Shown here piece by piece: positions 43,742-56,116 of a stretch of 64,000 nucleotides of DNA. Origin of the DNA: Diphasiastrum complanatum (Eukaryota; Streptophyta; Lycopodiopsida; Lycopodiales; Lycopodiaceae). A program made the translations under genes and the position numbers. Every line of letters starts with the position of its first letter. Position 1 is the first letter of the stretch. The stretch spans positions 70,965,957-71,029,956 of the forward strand of contig CM055095.1 in the NCBI GenBank assembly GCA_029204225.1, written 5' to 3'. Under the pieces are notes generated by a model. That model saw only the letters and a list, made by a program, of their open reading frames with translations, had not been told where the DNA came from and made no database searches.

Positions 43742-46130
43742 TGTGAAAGATTCAACTAGTTTCATCACATTTTGCGATATTTCCATATTTGGCATATTGA
43801 GGCCAAAACTTCTTTTAGACTTAGAGGTTGACTTTTCAAAGTTCATTAGTCTAAATTTCATTCGAATAAACATTTTTTGAAAGTGTGGGAAAGATAGAAT
43901 GCGAGTTTGAGTAGATTCAATTTGAATAAGTTGGGTACATTGAATCTAGACCCAAAATTGGTAGGGTTAGCATTTTGGTGGGAAAGCCAAGTGGCCAAAT
44001 AGGGTTTGGACCTGCTATAAAAGGATGTAACTCGTGGAGAGAGTCATCTTCTCTCTTCTCTATCTCATTTCATGCTTATACATGGTTCTCTTGGGTTCTA
44101 TTATCCATTGGTGCACTATCTTGGAGATTGCTTGCAATTCTATGTGTAGAATGATCTATATTTGCTATTTTTGGATCCACACATGTGAAATACAGTAGCT
44201 TGCTAGTTTTGTACGGACAGCAACAGTACATAATCATTTCATTCAAGTTTGAACAAGCTCTATTAGTGTTTGCATCTCAAATTGTGTGTAGATGCTAATT
44301 TTTTCTACATTGGTGAAATTGGTAGTGTATTTCTCTTTCTAACCAAAGATCATTCAAGTAGATTGGATCTTAAGGATCTGAAATCTTTTACATGGTATCA
44401 GAGCTTGTGTTTCAGGTTATGAAGGAGAAAATCAGATCTATCAATGATTTGGTGAAGATATCAAGTTTAGAGCATGCTAGAGAGGATTTTACACCAAAAT
44501 CAGATTCTTTGCTTTTGTAGATTGGATCTTTTGTACATCAAAACACTAAATAGGTCAATATACTTGTTCAATTCCGACTTTTGAATTCACATGCTAGATT
44601 TGGCCGATTTTTGGATCATTGGTTCAGCCTAAGTGGTGGCTTATAGATTGCATATCAAATTTTCAGCATTTGCATGTAGATTTGGAATAGTCAATTTTTT
44701 GTGATTTTGTCAAAACCCTAATTTTGATTGGATCTCTAGATAGTGAGGTTGCTGGACTTCATTTGAGTGTGTTTCAATCTTAGGAAGTGGTAAAAGTCAT
44801 TAGATTGAGGATAGATCATAGGTTGATCAAGATTCCATGATTCTATGTGTTGATTTGCTTGGATAAGTGCTAGAAGAGAATTTGTGAGATAATTTCAAAT
44901 CTTGGTGATTTCTTTTGAAAGCATTTTTTGTTGTTCAAAGGAGTGCTTTGTGCATTGAAGCAAGTTGAAAGAGAAGATCAGGTCATTGCTACATGGCAAC
45001 CTCAATTGGAGTCATGTTGGAAGCCAATGATAGGCTTACCTCAAGTAACTATTCATTATGGAAAGTGAGGATGGATATCATGGATGTCAAAGAAACAAGC
45101 CACTATCTCATTGTCATCTAGTGAGGCTTTGTACAAAGCTCTTACACATTGCACAAAGGAGATGGTATGGATCAAGAGGATGATCAAGGATCTTCACTTG
45201 CTGTATTTTTCATAGAGCCCAATCATCTTTTGTGACAATCAATCAGCCCAAAAAATGGCATCCAATCCTATCTTTCATGTTAGGAGCAAGCATATTGAGA
45301 TACAATATCATTTTGTGAGGGAGCGAGTCATTGCAAAGGAGTTGGAGCTTCAACATGTGTCTTCAGGGGAATGTGTAGCTGATATCTTCACCAAAGCATT
45401 GGGAAAAGAGTTGTTCATGAAGCATAGGACTTCACTTGGAGTATTATCAAAGTCTATGCTAAAACTAGTTGAAGAGGGAGTGTGAAAGATTCAACTAGTT
45501 TCATCACATTTTGCAATATTTCCATATTTGGCATATTGAGGCCAAAACTTGTTTTAGACTTAGAGGTTGACTTTTCAAAGTTCATTAGTCTAAATTTCAT
45601 TTGAATAAACACTTTTTGAAAGTGTGGGAAAGATAGAATGCGAGTTTGAGTAGATTCGATTTGAATAAGTTGGGTACATTGAATCTAGACCCAAAATTGG
45701 TAGGGTTAGCATTTTGGTGGGAAAGCCAAGTGGCCAAATAGGGTTTGGACCTGCTATAAAAGGATGCAACTCATGGAGAGAGTCATCTTCTCTCTTCTCT
45801 ATCTCATTTCATGCTTATACATGGTTCTCTTGGGTTCTACTATCCATTGGTGCACTATCTTGGTGATTGCTTGCAATTCTATGTGTAGAATGATCTATAT
45901 TTGCTATTTTTGGATCCACACGTTGAGATACAGTAGCTTGCTGGTTTTGTACGGACAGCAACAGTACATAATCATTTCATTCAAGTTTGATCAAGTTCTA
46001 TTGGTGTTTGCATCTCAAATTGTGTGTAGATGCTGATTTTTTCTACATTGGTGAAATTGGTAGTGTATTTCTCTTTCTAACCAAAGATCATTCAAGTAGA
46101 TTGGATCTTAAGGATCTGAAATCTTTCACA
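43742..46130 (+). mobile_element. Internally deleted, non-autonomous Copia with both LTRs
   Basis: The LTRs are 43742-44392 (651 bp) and 45481-46130 (650 bp), starting TGTGAAAGATTC and ending TTTTACA/TTTCACA. The perfect target duplication TGCCA flanks the element (43737-43741 and 46131-46135). The primer binding site TGGTATCAGAGC is at 44393. By eye the LTRs differ at about 18 positions (~3%), so it is older than the intact element at 25.5 kb. The internal region is only ~1.1 kb, a gag start fused to an RNase H end. It depends on other elements for movement, if it moves at all. Confidence 0.95.
44993..45485 (+). pseudogene. Gag start fused to RNase H end
   Basis: ATG 44993 opens MATSIGVMLEANDRLTSSNYSLWKVRMDI, the standard gag N-terminus. 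At about 45082 it jumps, out of frame, to SWMSKKQATISLSSSEALYKAL of RNase H, which continues past one stop to HHVSSGECVADIFTKALGKELF-like sequence and ends at 45485. More than 3.5 kb of gag-pol is missing. The polypurine tract overlaps the end. Confidence 0.9.
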
Positions 46131-46135
46131 TGCCA

Positions 46136-48354
46136 TGCCATAAGCAACATCCTTTTTTAACAATCCATATAGCACTTTGTTTTTAACATTTTTACCATAT
46201 CCTTGGTTTAGAAATACTGTCATTTTCTTGATTATGATTAGAAACACAATATGCATTTTTAGGACTCTCAAGGATTTGACCTCATGTAAACCCGTGAACT
46301 CAACATAATGATTCAAAATATCAAACTAACTACATGTCCATAGAGTAACCTCATACTCACCCTAGTGCAGCGGACTTGGTAACATCACAAATCAATCCTT
46401 TGAAGAATAGCTATGGTCATGTCCCACACAACTATAACTGAAATCACTCCTCAAGATATACATCTCAAATATCAAATGACCACTCTAGAAACATACTTAT
46501 TATATATTATAACCCGTAGATAATTCAATTGATGCGCACACTCTAATATAAGTAGTCTAGCTAGTTCTCAACAGTATTCTTAGTAGTCATCACATGTAAT
46601 TTTCATGCTTGGCAGATTGAAGTGGGCTAATGTTTTGACCTTAGGATTAACACTAGCCATGACTAATAGTTTAATTTCCAAAAATGAACTAGCAAAACTT
46701 GCACTCCATTTACTCACATAATACCCATTGATTGGGAAGTGATTGGATGTCCTATGTTGTAGTGACTACTCATGCCATTTTGTATCCAAATCAACGAACA
46801 GTTGTCAAGCTAGACTCATTGCAGAACGTTTGCAGACCCTTGTCCTCTTACACTATGTCAAGTTTTGTCAAGTTTCCCCCATGATGCATCCTTCAACTCA
46901 CTCTTAATCAAAGCCAACACTCTTTCCCAATCATTTTAATGCAAATTAGTAAGTGATGGGACACCAAATGCCCAATCAATCATGATAGAAGTGATCCCTT
47001 GAGGGGGTTACTAAGTTTTGGCTTTCTACGTTGCACCCATTAACGTGAAATAGCCCTAATTGTGCATTCACATGGTAGTAGACGAATGAACTTATTATTG
47101 TTAATCTTGATCTTCCATTAGAATAAGCTGATATTTCTTATTGTGATTTTATTTGCCTAATGATGAATAAACAATGATTCCTTTATATTACACATGTCTC
47201 CATGCTTGTCCACTTGGTTGCATGCTTATTCTTTGTATGAGCCCCATAATGGCTTACATCTTCTAGAGAATACTTAAGGCTTGCATGCTATAACGTCAAC
47301 TAGGTATTATCACCTATAACAAATGATTGAGCCCCACAATGGCTTACTCTTTTAGAGATTACTTAAGGCTTGCATGCTAATGTTAACTAGGTATTATCAC
47401 TTGTAATAACCATTTCAGACTCATTTTTCCTTTCATCAGATCGATGCTTGAGGGAGTCACTCACATATTCGTTTGTTCCGCTTGGCTTAGTGCAAATATA
47501 CTTGTGAGACTTACAATGATGTGTGTGTGCATGTTGAAGGTACATGCACAAAAAAGTTTTCAAATTTGTTCCATGTTTGGATGAGAGTAATAAAACTAGA
47601 CACCTATAGGAGAAAAACCTAGTTGTCTACCAATGCATGTGCATGTTTAGGTAGATGCCCAATTTTTTTTTAAATTTAATCTTTGCTCGGGTGAGAGCTG
47701 CAATCAATCTTGACACTCCTATGGGAGGATAGTAGGTGCTTACCAAAGCCCCATCTTTTAGAGGATGTAGATTTTAGGGTTAGATTTAATCCCACGAAAG
47801 GCTTTCTAAATTGCATATAATCTGATTCTTTTTACTGTTTTTAAATTTAGCATATGTCAGATGGATGTACAAATAATTGCAACTCTTGTGATATTATAAG
47901 TATTAAGCCTGACATGCATTGCAGTTTAGTCCAAGAGGAGCTTCAACAGTGTTTCTGTGATAAATAAAATCTGAAGCATAACTAAGCAGTAGAATGACAA
48001 ATAGTACAAGACACTCAGAAGGAGACAAAATAATGTGACTTCACAATTCAGCCATCAATTAAGTGCAATTGATGATGAGCTCAAGATTTTTCTGCTTGCA
48101 GCTGGCATGTACTTCCTTTTTAGATCAATAGTCTCATTCCCTCCAGAAACAGACTCAAGTAGCCATCTCTGTAGGCTAATTTGTTAGGAAATGACAGTGT
48201 AGGATAGTGCTTACATCTTACCATAGTCCTTTGATGCGTAAATTGCCATTCAAGGTGGGCAGCTGAAGAACTACAGTCTGCTTAATTGCTATTGAACAAA
48301 TCTTCTCTTGCTGCTGTATGTGGTTATTTATTCGATACATATGACAGGATAGTG
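46136..48354. other. Gene-poor stretch with a 90-bp tandem duplication
   Basis: No gene seen. 47239-47328 and 47329-47405 are direct copies with a 90-bp period (GAGCCCCAYAATGGCTTAC...TTAAGGCTTGCATGCTA). A more diverged duplication lies at 47530-47720 (ATGCACAAAAAAG / CTATAGGAG blocks). The right end is the 3' flank of the GDSL gene. Confidence 0.6.
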
Positions 48355-50044
48355 TTAAGAACTGCTTGCTAGCTGTTTGATGTTGAATGGCCAAATCTGA
48401 TCAGGAGTGCCATTGACTAGAGCTGGAGCAAGGAGGCGATTTACAGCATCGGTTGGATGAAATGGATCCCAGAAAATGTACTCTTCCCTGTTTGAACAGA
48501 GGTTTGAGAGCGGTATGCAGCCTAGCTGACCGTTGAGTCGTCCGACTCCACAGCAGCCAGCATTTGCAACTTTGAAACCTGGAAATGAACATACAATAAG
48601 AACACACCCAATTGCAGAGTTAGTCTAAAAGTCTACAGATTCTCAATCAGTAAGGTTCAATTTCACCGGTAAACTTTTAGATATATAATACTGTAACTCA
48701 TAGTATGCCACAAATTAAGATTCATGAGTTCAAGACATAATTCAGCTCAGCTAAGTATCAATTGCTAGTGTAATATACCAGTTACCGTATTGAGCCGGGT
48801 TGTTTATCAAAGCCATGACAGAATCGTAAGCATTGCTGTAGACAAAAATAGCATCTGGAAGCTCTTGGTTCAATCTCGCCACCAGTAACTTCAAAGCTGC
48901 ATTAAAGCTGACGATATAGTTGTTTATGTAATCTACGCAGGCATCTGATTGACTTCTCTGATTGATTTGGGATGGGATGCAGCCGAGAGGACCCACAGCG
49001 CTCACAACTATTTTCTTTGCTCCCAAGTTGTAGAGAGTCTGAGATAGAGATCAAAGAAAAATCAGAATAAGTAGAATGATCGACTCCTGGTATATCAGAC
49101 TGCTGTCGAAATGTAAAGCTTTGATTTCCTTACCGATAGCTGCCGAGAGTAGGTAGATATGAGTAGATCCTGGTATTGGCTTGGACTATACTGTTTGGGT
49201 GTTTGGGAATTGCTGAGAAGATAGTTGTTAATATAGTCATTGCTTCCGAACATAAGAAAATATAAAGACTTTTTTAGAAAATCATCCGCCCCATTCACTC
49301 CCAACTGCTGAATCAGAGCCTGTTTGTTCCTACTAAAATATTCCAGCTGCTTATTGAAAGATATACGATTGATCTGCAGAGATTTGGGACATAGAATTGG
49401 AATGGTCAAGCGCAAATGCGCAAGTGTCCAACTCTCTGACACTAAAACAAAAAAATGCTTATCAATCATCGACTAGACTAAGCCATTTCAAAAAAGATAG
49501 AATCGGTACATAATTTGCTCCTGTTGAGTCGAGGATTCCTCCTGCTCCAGATGCAAAGTTGACACCTTTCAGAATAGCTGAGCCTATTGTTGTAGGTGAC
49601 AGATATGGAGGCGCAGGAGGAAGTCCGATTAATTCAGCTGCAAGATGAACGCGCATTATAGTCAGTATCATTGCGGCCATCTTTCTTCTCGTTTAATGCT
49701 TACGTCTGTCTCACCACTATTCAAATTCTAAGGAGTTGGATAGAAATACTCTTCAATTACTACTGCAAGGCAAAAGTTGAATCTACGTCCAAGAATATTA
49801 AATCCATACCAAGCCTATCGGCAACTGTGCGGCCATTACAGAACCTCCCGGTAGGTAAGTGATTAATGTAGTCAATTCCATTGTATGGTATATTTGCAAA
49901 AGCTAGGCTTCCAATGAAGTTGTTGTTGCCATTGTCCACCAAAGAATCCCCTAGGATAAAGAGTGCCGGGAAGAGTTGCGCTGTTGTTGCAGGCGTCCAG
50001 ACGAGCAGCAGCAAAAATGCACAAAAATGGAGTCCTCTTGCCAT
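48355..50044 (-). CDS. GDSL-motif esterase/lipase, secreted (5 exons)
   Basis: Exons in transcript order: 50044-49810, 49637-49510, 49373-49134, 49038-48786, 48578-48355; all introns GT...AG with matching phases; 1080 nt, 359 aa, stop TAA. The chosen ATG (50044) gives a hydrophobic signal peptide (residues ~1-22); an ATG 45 nt upstream would add a charged extension before it. All SGNH blocks are present: GDSLVDNGNNN (nucleophile Ser34), GVNFASGAGG (Gly109), GSNDYINNY (Asn166), and WDPFHPT (Asp323, His326). This predicts a cell-wall or extracellular ester hydrolase acting on lipids or cutin/acylated wall material; the substrate cannot be read from sequence. Length and five-exon layout are typical for the plant family. 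No sign of damage. Confidence 0.95.
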
Positions 50045-50844
50045 TTTGACAAAGTTGTACTTCTTGTACCTGCTAATCGACAAGCACATAAAATATATTT
50101 AGCATGCAAAGATGACGTTGGCCCTGGCTTATTTGTCTCCATTGCAAGAAAAACGGCTCTTAGCTACAGAAAAGAGACGATAAACCATCAGAAATAACAG
50201 CTGGATTAAAGGATAATGCTCAGAAAGACGCATGTATCGACTGCTTGTTGCAATGATTTCATACCAAACTGATTGAGACACGGCTAAGATCCTACCACAA
50301 AAGCAACGCAGGTTTTCCTCAGGATGACGAGAAACACAAAATTGGAATTAGCTGGATATCATACATTATCTTAGACATTCTTACAATATTACTCAACGGA
50401 TAGATCTGCTGAAAGCGATACAGATCTAGCCTGAAACATACAACAAAGGTAATCCATAAGACTTTTCAAAAAGCAGCTATATATCGCATCAGCTTGCCAA
50501 TGTTTCTGTACAATCTGGCAAATTTTCTCATCAAAAAGTTACTGGGCAGCATTTGAATAAGCTGCGACAATTTAATCAGAAATACAAGCGAGAAAACATG
50601 GTGCCCATCACATTATTACGAGGTCTGGAATGTCTATAAGCAACTAGTGGTATTTTCCTGCAACAATCATCAAACACAGCGAGCTTCTCTTACTGCCACA
50701 GTGTAGCAAAACTGCAACTGCTGATCAGAAACTGCATCTTTCTCTATCTAGTTTAAGCCGGATGATACACTCTTAAGAGCTTATCAATTGTGCTAAGCCA
50801 CCTTGCTTCACAAATCTAGTACATTTCTGGTTATATGGGCATGA

Positions 50845-50849
<5 letters not shown>
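50045..50849. promoter_or_regulatory. Upstream region of the GDSL gene
   Basis: About 800 bp without another gene. It presumably contains the promoter and 5' UTR, by position. No single motif stands out. Confidence 0.35.

Positions 50850-50882
<33 letters not shown>
50850..50882. repeat. (GA)n microsatellite
   Basis: 33 bp of perfect GA repeat, ~800 bp upstream of the GDSL start codon. Confidence 0.97.
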
Positions 50883-50884
<2 letters not shown>

Positions 50885-51332
50885 ATGGAGACGATTAGGT
50901 CCATTAGGTTATTCCAGAACCCTAAAATGCTTTTACTGGCACTTGCCGGTCAGCATCCCATAAGTATTTCGAAATGGATCTTACCTGTTTCGAAACCTAC
51001 CTGCAAAGCAGACCTGTGGAGAAAACAGGCAAATATGACTGATAATAAACCCTAAGACGAAATTAGCGCTTTAGAGCTTTAAAAAAAGATTGAATAATGG
51101 GAAGAAAACCTTAATCGGGCCAAAAGTAGCGAAGAAGAAACTGAGAAAGGTGAAAGAGAAGACAGGTTCATAGTGAGGCGGCCGTCTGTCAACCCTTAGT
51201 GATGACACGTGGTAATTTTTAGGGTTCAGACCCTAGAATTTCTGATTACTCTACCATAAAGGTTGTTCTAAATTTTAAAGTTTCATTTTCATTATATTGA
51301 GCACAAAGGCCATTGTATTTTACAAATCTCCA
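50883..51332. other. No gene seen
   Basis: Only short open frames without recognisable protein. Confidence 0.5.
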
Positions 51333-51520
51333 TTATAGTGATCAGCCCAAAGGGGTTGGCCTAGTTGGTTAACTTGGCATCCAAAGTTTCTTTGGTCCCA
51401 AGTTCGAGCCTCCCTTGGAAACCAATAAGCATTATAGTGATCAACCCAAGGGTGTTAGCTTGATTGGTTATTAGCATCCGAAGTTTCTTTGGTCCCAAGT
51501 TTCAGCCTCCGAAGCATTAT
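51333..51520 (+). repeat. SINE-like tRNA-related repeat, tandem copies
   Basis: The first unit has a box A-like TGGCCTAGTTGG (51357-51368) and a box B-like AGTTCGAGCCTCC (51401-51413), spaced as in tRNA-derived plant SINEs. About 97 bp downstream a diverged second unit begins (from ATTATAGTGATCA, with GGTCCCAAGTTTCAGCC), and a third copy of the leading ATTATGGTGATCA follows at 51516. Boundaries and the copy number of the unit suggest tandem duplication after insertion. Not a functional tRNA: no acceptor stem pairing was found. Confidence 0.55.
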
Positions 51521-51599
51521 GGTGATCAAGATTGCATGATGCTTTTTAATCTGCTTTTTAATCTTCGAAAAAAAGGAATAAGCAACCTCCCAAAACCAT

Positions 51600-51601
<2 letters not shown>

Positions 51602-51643
<42 letters not shown>
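51602..51643. repeat. (AG)n microsatellite
   Basis: 42 bp of perfect AG repeat. Confidence 0.97.
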
Positions 51644-51645
<2 letters not shown>

Positions 51646-53630
51646 CTCTCCATATTGTTGAGCTAGTGGGAAACCCCACGGTGAGACCAATCAATCATAA
51701 TGGATCAAGGCTCACGAGACTTTACAATTGGGGAGTTGTTAGTATCAACAACATCCATCTACGAAGTTAACCAATTGAATAGAAAGGCTAGGTTACATGT
51801 GAACTGCAATAGCAAATGAAGTAACCTGCTCAATTGGTCAAAACTACAAACCCCTAGAAAAATGACACATGGCTAATCCCAAAAAGCTTGAACAACATCA
51901 AGAGGCCTACCTTCAAAGAGACCTAAATTCTTAAGGGAGGTACGAACTTGGATGACAAAATAAGAGTAAGGGCTTATAAATTGCATCTTGGGATTTCTTT
52001 TATAGAAAAATAAAAGGGAGGATGGTAAGAACATCAAAGTCCATTTTTTCCAGCCCAGTATTTGTTCATGTTTGTTTTGTGAGATTTCACTTTATAAGTC
52101 ACAATGAATTGGTGAGAGTCACATAGTTGGTGCATTAAATATTGCATATATTACTCTCGTATACTTCATTTGCTTTTGTGAGATTAATTGTCAAGTTTTG
52201 TGATCTTTCAATATTACATCAGGTCACATAAAGTACTCATCATTTTATGGCTAAAATTATTGATGTGAGTTGCAACATAGACATGCATCACACAATGCAT
52301 ATTGCACATGTGGCTTTTTTCTTACACATTTGTATTATGCAATGGAATGCGCCAATATATTTTATATGTTATGAATACTCACATAAATCACACATATTTA
52401 TAATAGTAATTTTTTATATTTGTTAGTGATATGTCATGTTTATAAGTAATTGATGCAAGACCACTTTGTAAAAGTTCTTTGAATATTCTGGACATAAGGT
52501 TCGATGGAAATTATGGAAAAAATTACGTAGCTATATTGTAGCACCATTTGTCTTTTGAAAGGACCAGACATCGTTTTGATCATATGCATGAAAGAATTAC
52601 CAACCATTTTTCATTGAATGCTTCTTGTGATGTGAGTTCAACATGAACATGGTAAGGCCAAAACATAACTAAGGTGACAAAAATGAAACACAATAAAGAG
52701 TAGAAGAGCAAAGCAATGCTCATATATATGAAATATGTTACTCAACGCAAACATCACATAAGCAAGCAATAAGATATAGCCAACCAGATATAAATAGTAT
52801 ATGATTTAATATGCATTAAAGGAGTTTCCAATATCAAAAGATCCTATAAGGAATGTCATGTAGGATAATGAAAAAAAATCAAAGTAAAAAATAAACAATA
52901 TTGTTTATTTGCTTGCCCCCACCACTCCCAAGGCCTCCCCAACTCCCAATGCTCTAACCATAGTGTCTAGAGTCACAGTTAAGAACTCTAAACTGTTTAC
53001 AATCTAAATTCAAATGTACATTCTCTCCATTGGTTACGATGAGGTCAATCTTCTCATTGGATCTAAAACATGAGCGCCATCCCCAAATTCGAATCAGAAA
53101 AAAAAGAAGAAGCAAAATGTATGAATATGCATTCCCTCCACTTGAATGAAAATATGAGCGCCATCTCCAAATATGAGTGCCATCTTCACATTGGAATGAA
53201 AATATGAGCGCCATCTCCAAATTTGAATCAGACAAAAAAGCAAAATCAATGGATTGATGATATAGAGTATATAATATAATAAAAGATAAGAACTTTGATT
53301 TGTTTTAAAAAATATGTTCTTACTACTTTGATGCATCGGATTACTTTCTTGTTTTTTTCTATGACGATATTGTATCCTCTACATTTGAATATCCCTACTG
53401 ATTTGGCACCTTTACAGAGAAGAGGAGGCAGAGGACTTCCAATATCTGTTGATGATCATTCTCATTATAGGGAAGAAGGAAAGAAGAACTTGGATTTGTG
53501 AACAGACGGAACATCGTATTCTCAAGATCCTAGCACATTGACTCATCCCACATTCTCTTCAATAACTCAATGGACATACTGGATTGCTAGAATATTGTGA
53601 GAGATTGCAAAACTATGGAATCAGTTTTCT
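51644..53630. other. Gene-poor stretch with short tandem repeats
   Basis: No gene seen. Around 53068-53232, units containing ATGAGCGCCATCTCCAAAT recur four times (53070, 53153, 53178 in shortened form, 53206). Confidence 0.55.
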
Positions 53631-55617
53631 ATGAAAAAAATTCACTTTTTAGAATGTGAGTTGATACGCATATCCTCTTATAATCAAAAAAGAGATTGTC
53701 TTGTCCAAAAGACTTTACATGAAAATGAAGAACTTAAAAGAAATAATGAATCATTACAGAAGATAACATTCGATATCAAATCAAAACTAGAGCAAATGCA
53801 ATCAATCTTACAATCTATTCGATTTGAAAACTTACAATTACTTAAGGATGTGGAAGTGGCTAAGAAGAAGGCTAGGAATAAGAAGCGAAATCGACAAAGT
53901 TGCAAGGATATTCAAAATCTTTTAAAAGGAGGTTATCGAAATAGAAGGATTCGTACATTCAAGTAAGCATTTACTGATTTTTGTAACTTGATCAATGATA
54001 TATGATTTTATTTCAGCTACGGTGATATTCTGCTGACTATCTGGTTTTTTTGCAGATCTGCATTAGTAGCTCCTCAGAATATTGAGGACAATGTTTCACT
54101 TGGAATGTCGTTGGGTTCAATATTGACAGGCAAATCCACTGAGTGTATCATGATGAAGAATAGGAGTTCGAATGTAAAGTACAAAATTGCAGAGTCTTTG
54201 ATGGTGGACATTCAAAAAGTTTTAGATAAGACTATAGTTCAGGGTGTCTGTGATTTTGCAGGTATTAGCAGAGAAGCATATGCAACAATATTTCAACATA
54301 TTAGAGAAGCTTTTAAGCAAGTTCGAATAACAAAAGTCCCTATCCCAAGGTCATATCACTTGAAGACAGAGAGGAATACATTAAACATAGATATGCATAA
54401 TAAGATCATTGGTACCCATTTTATATTGAGGAGGTGTATGAAACCGATGGAAGATCAATATCTTATAATTCATCAAACAACTTCTTTTTTGATCTAAATT
54501 ACTTGCTAACATACATGCTCACATTTTATGATATAACCTTTGAAAAGGTGAATGATAGTACTTAAGTTAGATGAGTCACAGATTGTGAAGATGAAGAGGG
54601 TTATATAACTCTCATGAATGGTGCACTATCACAAACAATGGACCAAGGAGATTTTACATTCAGTGTCCAGTCCGAACATGATATATGGTGGTTGGCAGTT
54701 TTTCAGGTTATTTTTCTCATTATTAGATTTGATTCAATGGATAGTAATAATTCTTATTTAACTCAGTTGGTTTTATTCTTTGAAAAAGTCCTGAAGGAGA
54801 ATCGTGATATATTATCATGGATATTTTCTAGGACATCTTACTCTAGGATCATCAAGGACCATTGGATAGAGGATTTCTCAATGTTCCAGGAGTTGGAGAC
54901 TTTAATGTTGAATGGCACTTAGCCGGGGATTTGAAAACATTGAAATACATGTATAATGTCTCTCACAGTACTACATCGAAACATTCTTGTTTGTACTACA
55001 TGAAAATGGCAAAAGATGTTACTAGGAGTACATGAATTACTAGAGAAAATGCATATCCAAACTGGAAGTCTGTATTGCCTATTCCCTTGAAAAATGTGCA
55101 TGTTTGCACTCTTCATGCAGAAGTTGGGATAATAGAGAAGCTCGTTTATCTTCATATAGTTTTTTCTTGGACTAGTAAGCCAGCATCATCACCGAAAGAA
55201 GCTATCTCTCGATTAGAAGATGTTCTATCAAAAGTAGGACTTCATACGGGACATGTCAAAATACAGAAAGATGAAAAGCTTTCAGGAAAGTTAGGAAATA
55301 TGTCTACTAAGCCAAGCATAGGAGCAAAAGCACCTCGATTCTTGTCAAACCACACAGGTAAGGCTTCTAATATTCAACACTCAGTTTGAAAAGATATCAT
55401 TGTTGCCACTCAAGACTTAGGGGTGAGGGGCAAAACTAGATTACTAAAAGTTGATGTATGGAGGAAGCTTGAAAGTATGATTAAAATTCTAAGAAAAGAC
55501 AAATTTTTTGATATTGATAAGAGAGCTCTACAAAAGACTTGTGTCGATTTTGTTGATGCAATATCAAAAGCATGGGGAGAAGATCACATCACTCATTACA
55601 TGGTAAGTATTAAATAA
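53631..55617 (+). pseudogene. Unclassified transposon-like protein, interrupted
   Basis: ATG 53631 opens a coiled-coil-like N-terminus (heptad-rich, ~53680-53860) with a basic end. A likely intron 53965-54056 (GTAAGC...TTTGCAG) leads into a second exon to about 54490. Further open pieces follow in shifting frames: 54614-54922, then WHLAGDLKTLKYMYNVSHSTTSKHSCLYYMKMAKD, and 55075-55617 with VHVCTLHAEVGIIEKLVYLHI. Stops at about 54565, 54920, 55035 and 55388 break it. The order (aspartate-containing core, a Gly-Asp...Lys-hydrophobic motif with a C-x-x-C-like remnant, then a CTLHA helix) resembles transposase-like proteins of large DNA transposons, but I cannot name a family. Confidence 0.5.
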
Positions 55618-56116
55618 TGCTTAGAGCTGCTTTTAATTCGACTATATATTTTGATCCAACCATAAGACTGATATTACGATTTTGACATGTGCAACACATA
55701 CTGATATTCATACAACATTCTTTGCAAACACATATGGAAGCCTGAGTATTTGGTCATCATAAGGGATGGAGAAGCCACATTGGCAAGCGCGGGCAGCATT
55801 TCATCGAAATATACAACGAACCAATGAAAAATGAAACTATACTTGTCAATTATTTCAATGGTTCTACCGCGAAGTTCAGACTCAACAGATCACCAAATCC
55901 TCAAATTACGACAAATTCATAGAGCAACAAAGAAGCTAGAAATTTAGAATTAATTGAGTTAAAAAGAAGCAACAAATGTAAATTTGTATTCATAATATTC
56001 AATATATTCAAAAGTTTCATTCAGTGGAATCTGATATTTCATCTTGTCCAATTGTAGTGCTATCATGTAGTAACTTTCTACTTGCATAAGCATCCAGAAG
56101 ATGGGCATTGTCCTTG
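55618..56116. other. No gene seen
   Basis: Spacer between the plus-strand transposon-like protein and the minus-strand gene family member. Confidence 0.5.

Noticed and set aside
51345-51415. A tRNA gene
   Set aside because: Box-like motifs are present but no acceptor or anticodon stem could be paired.
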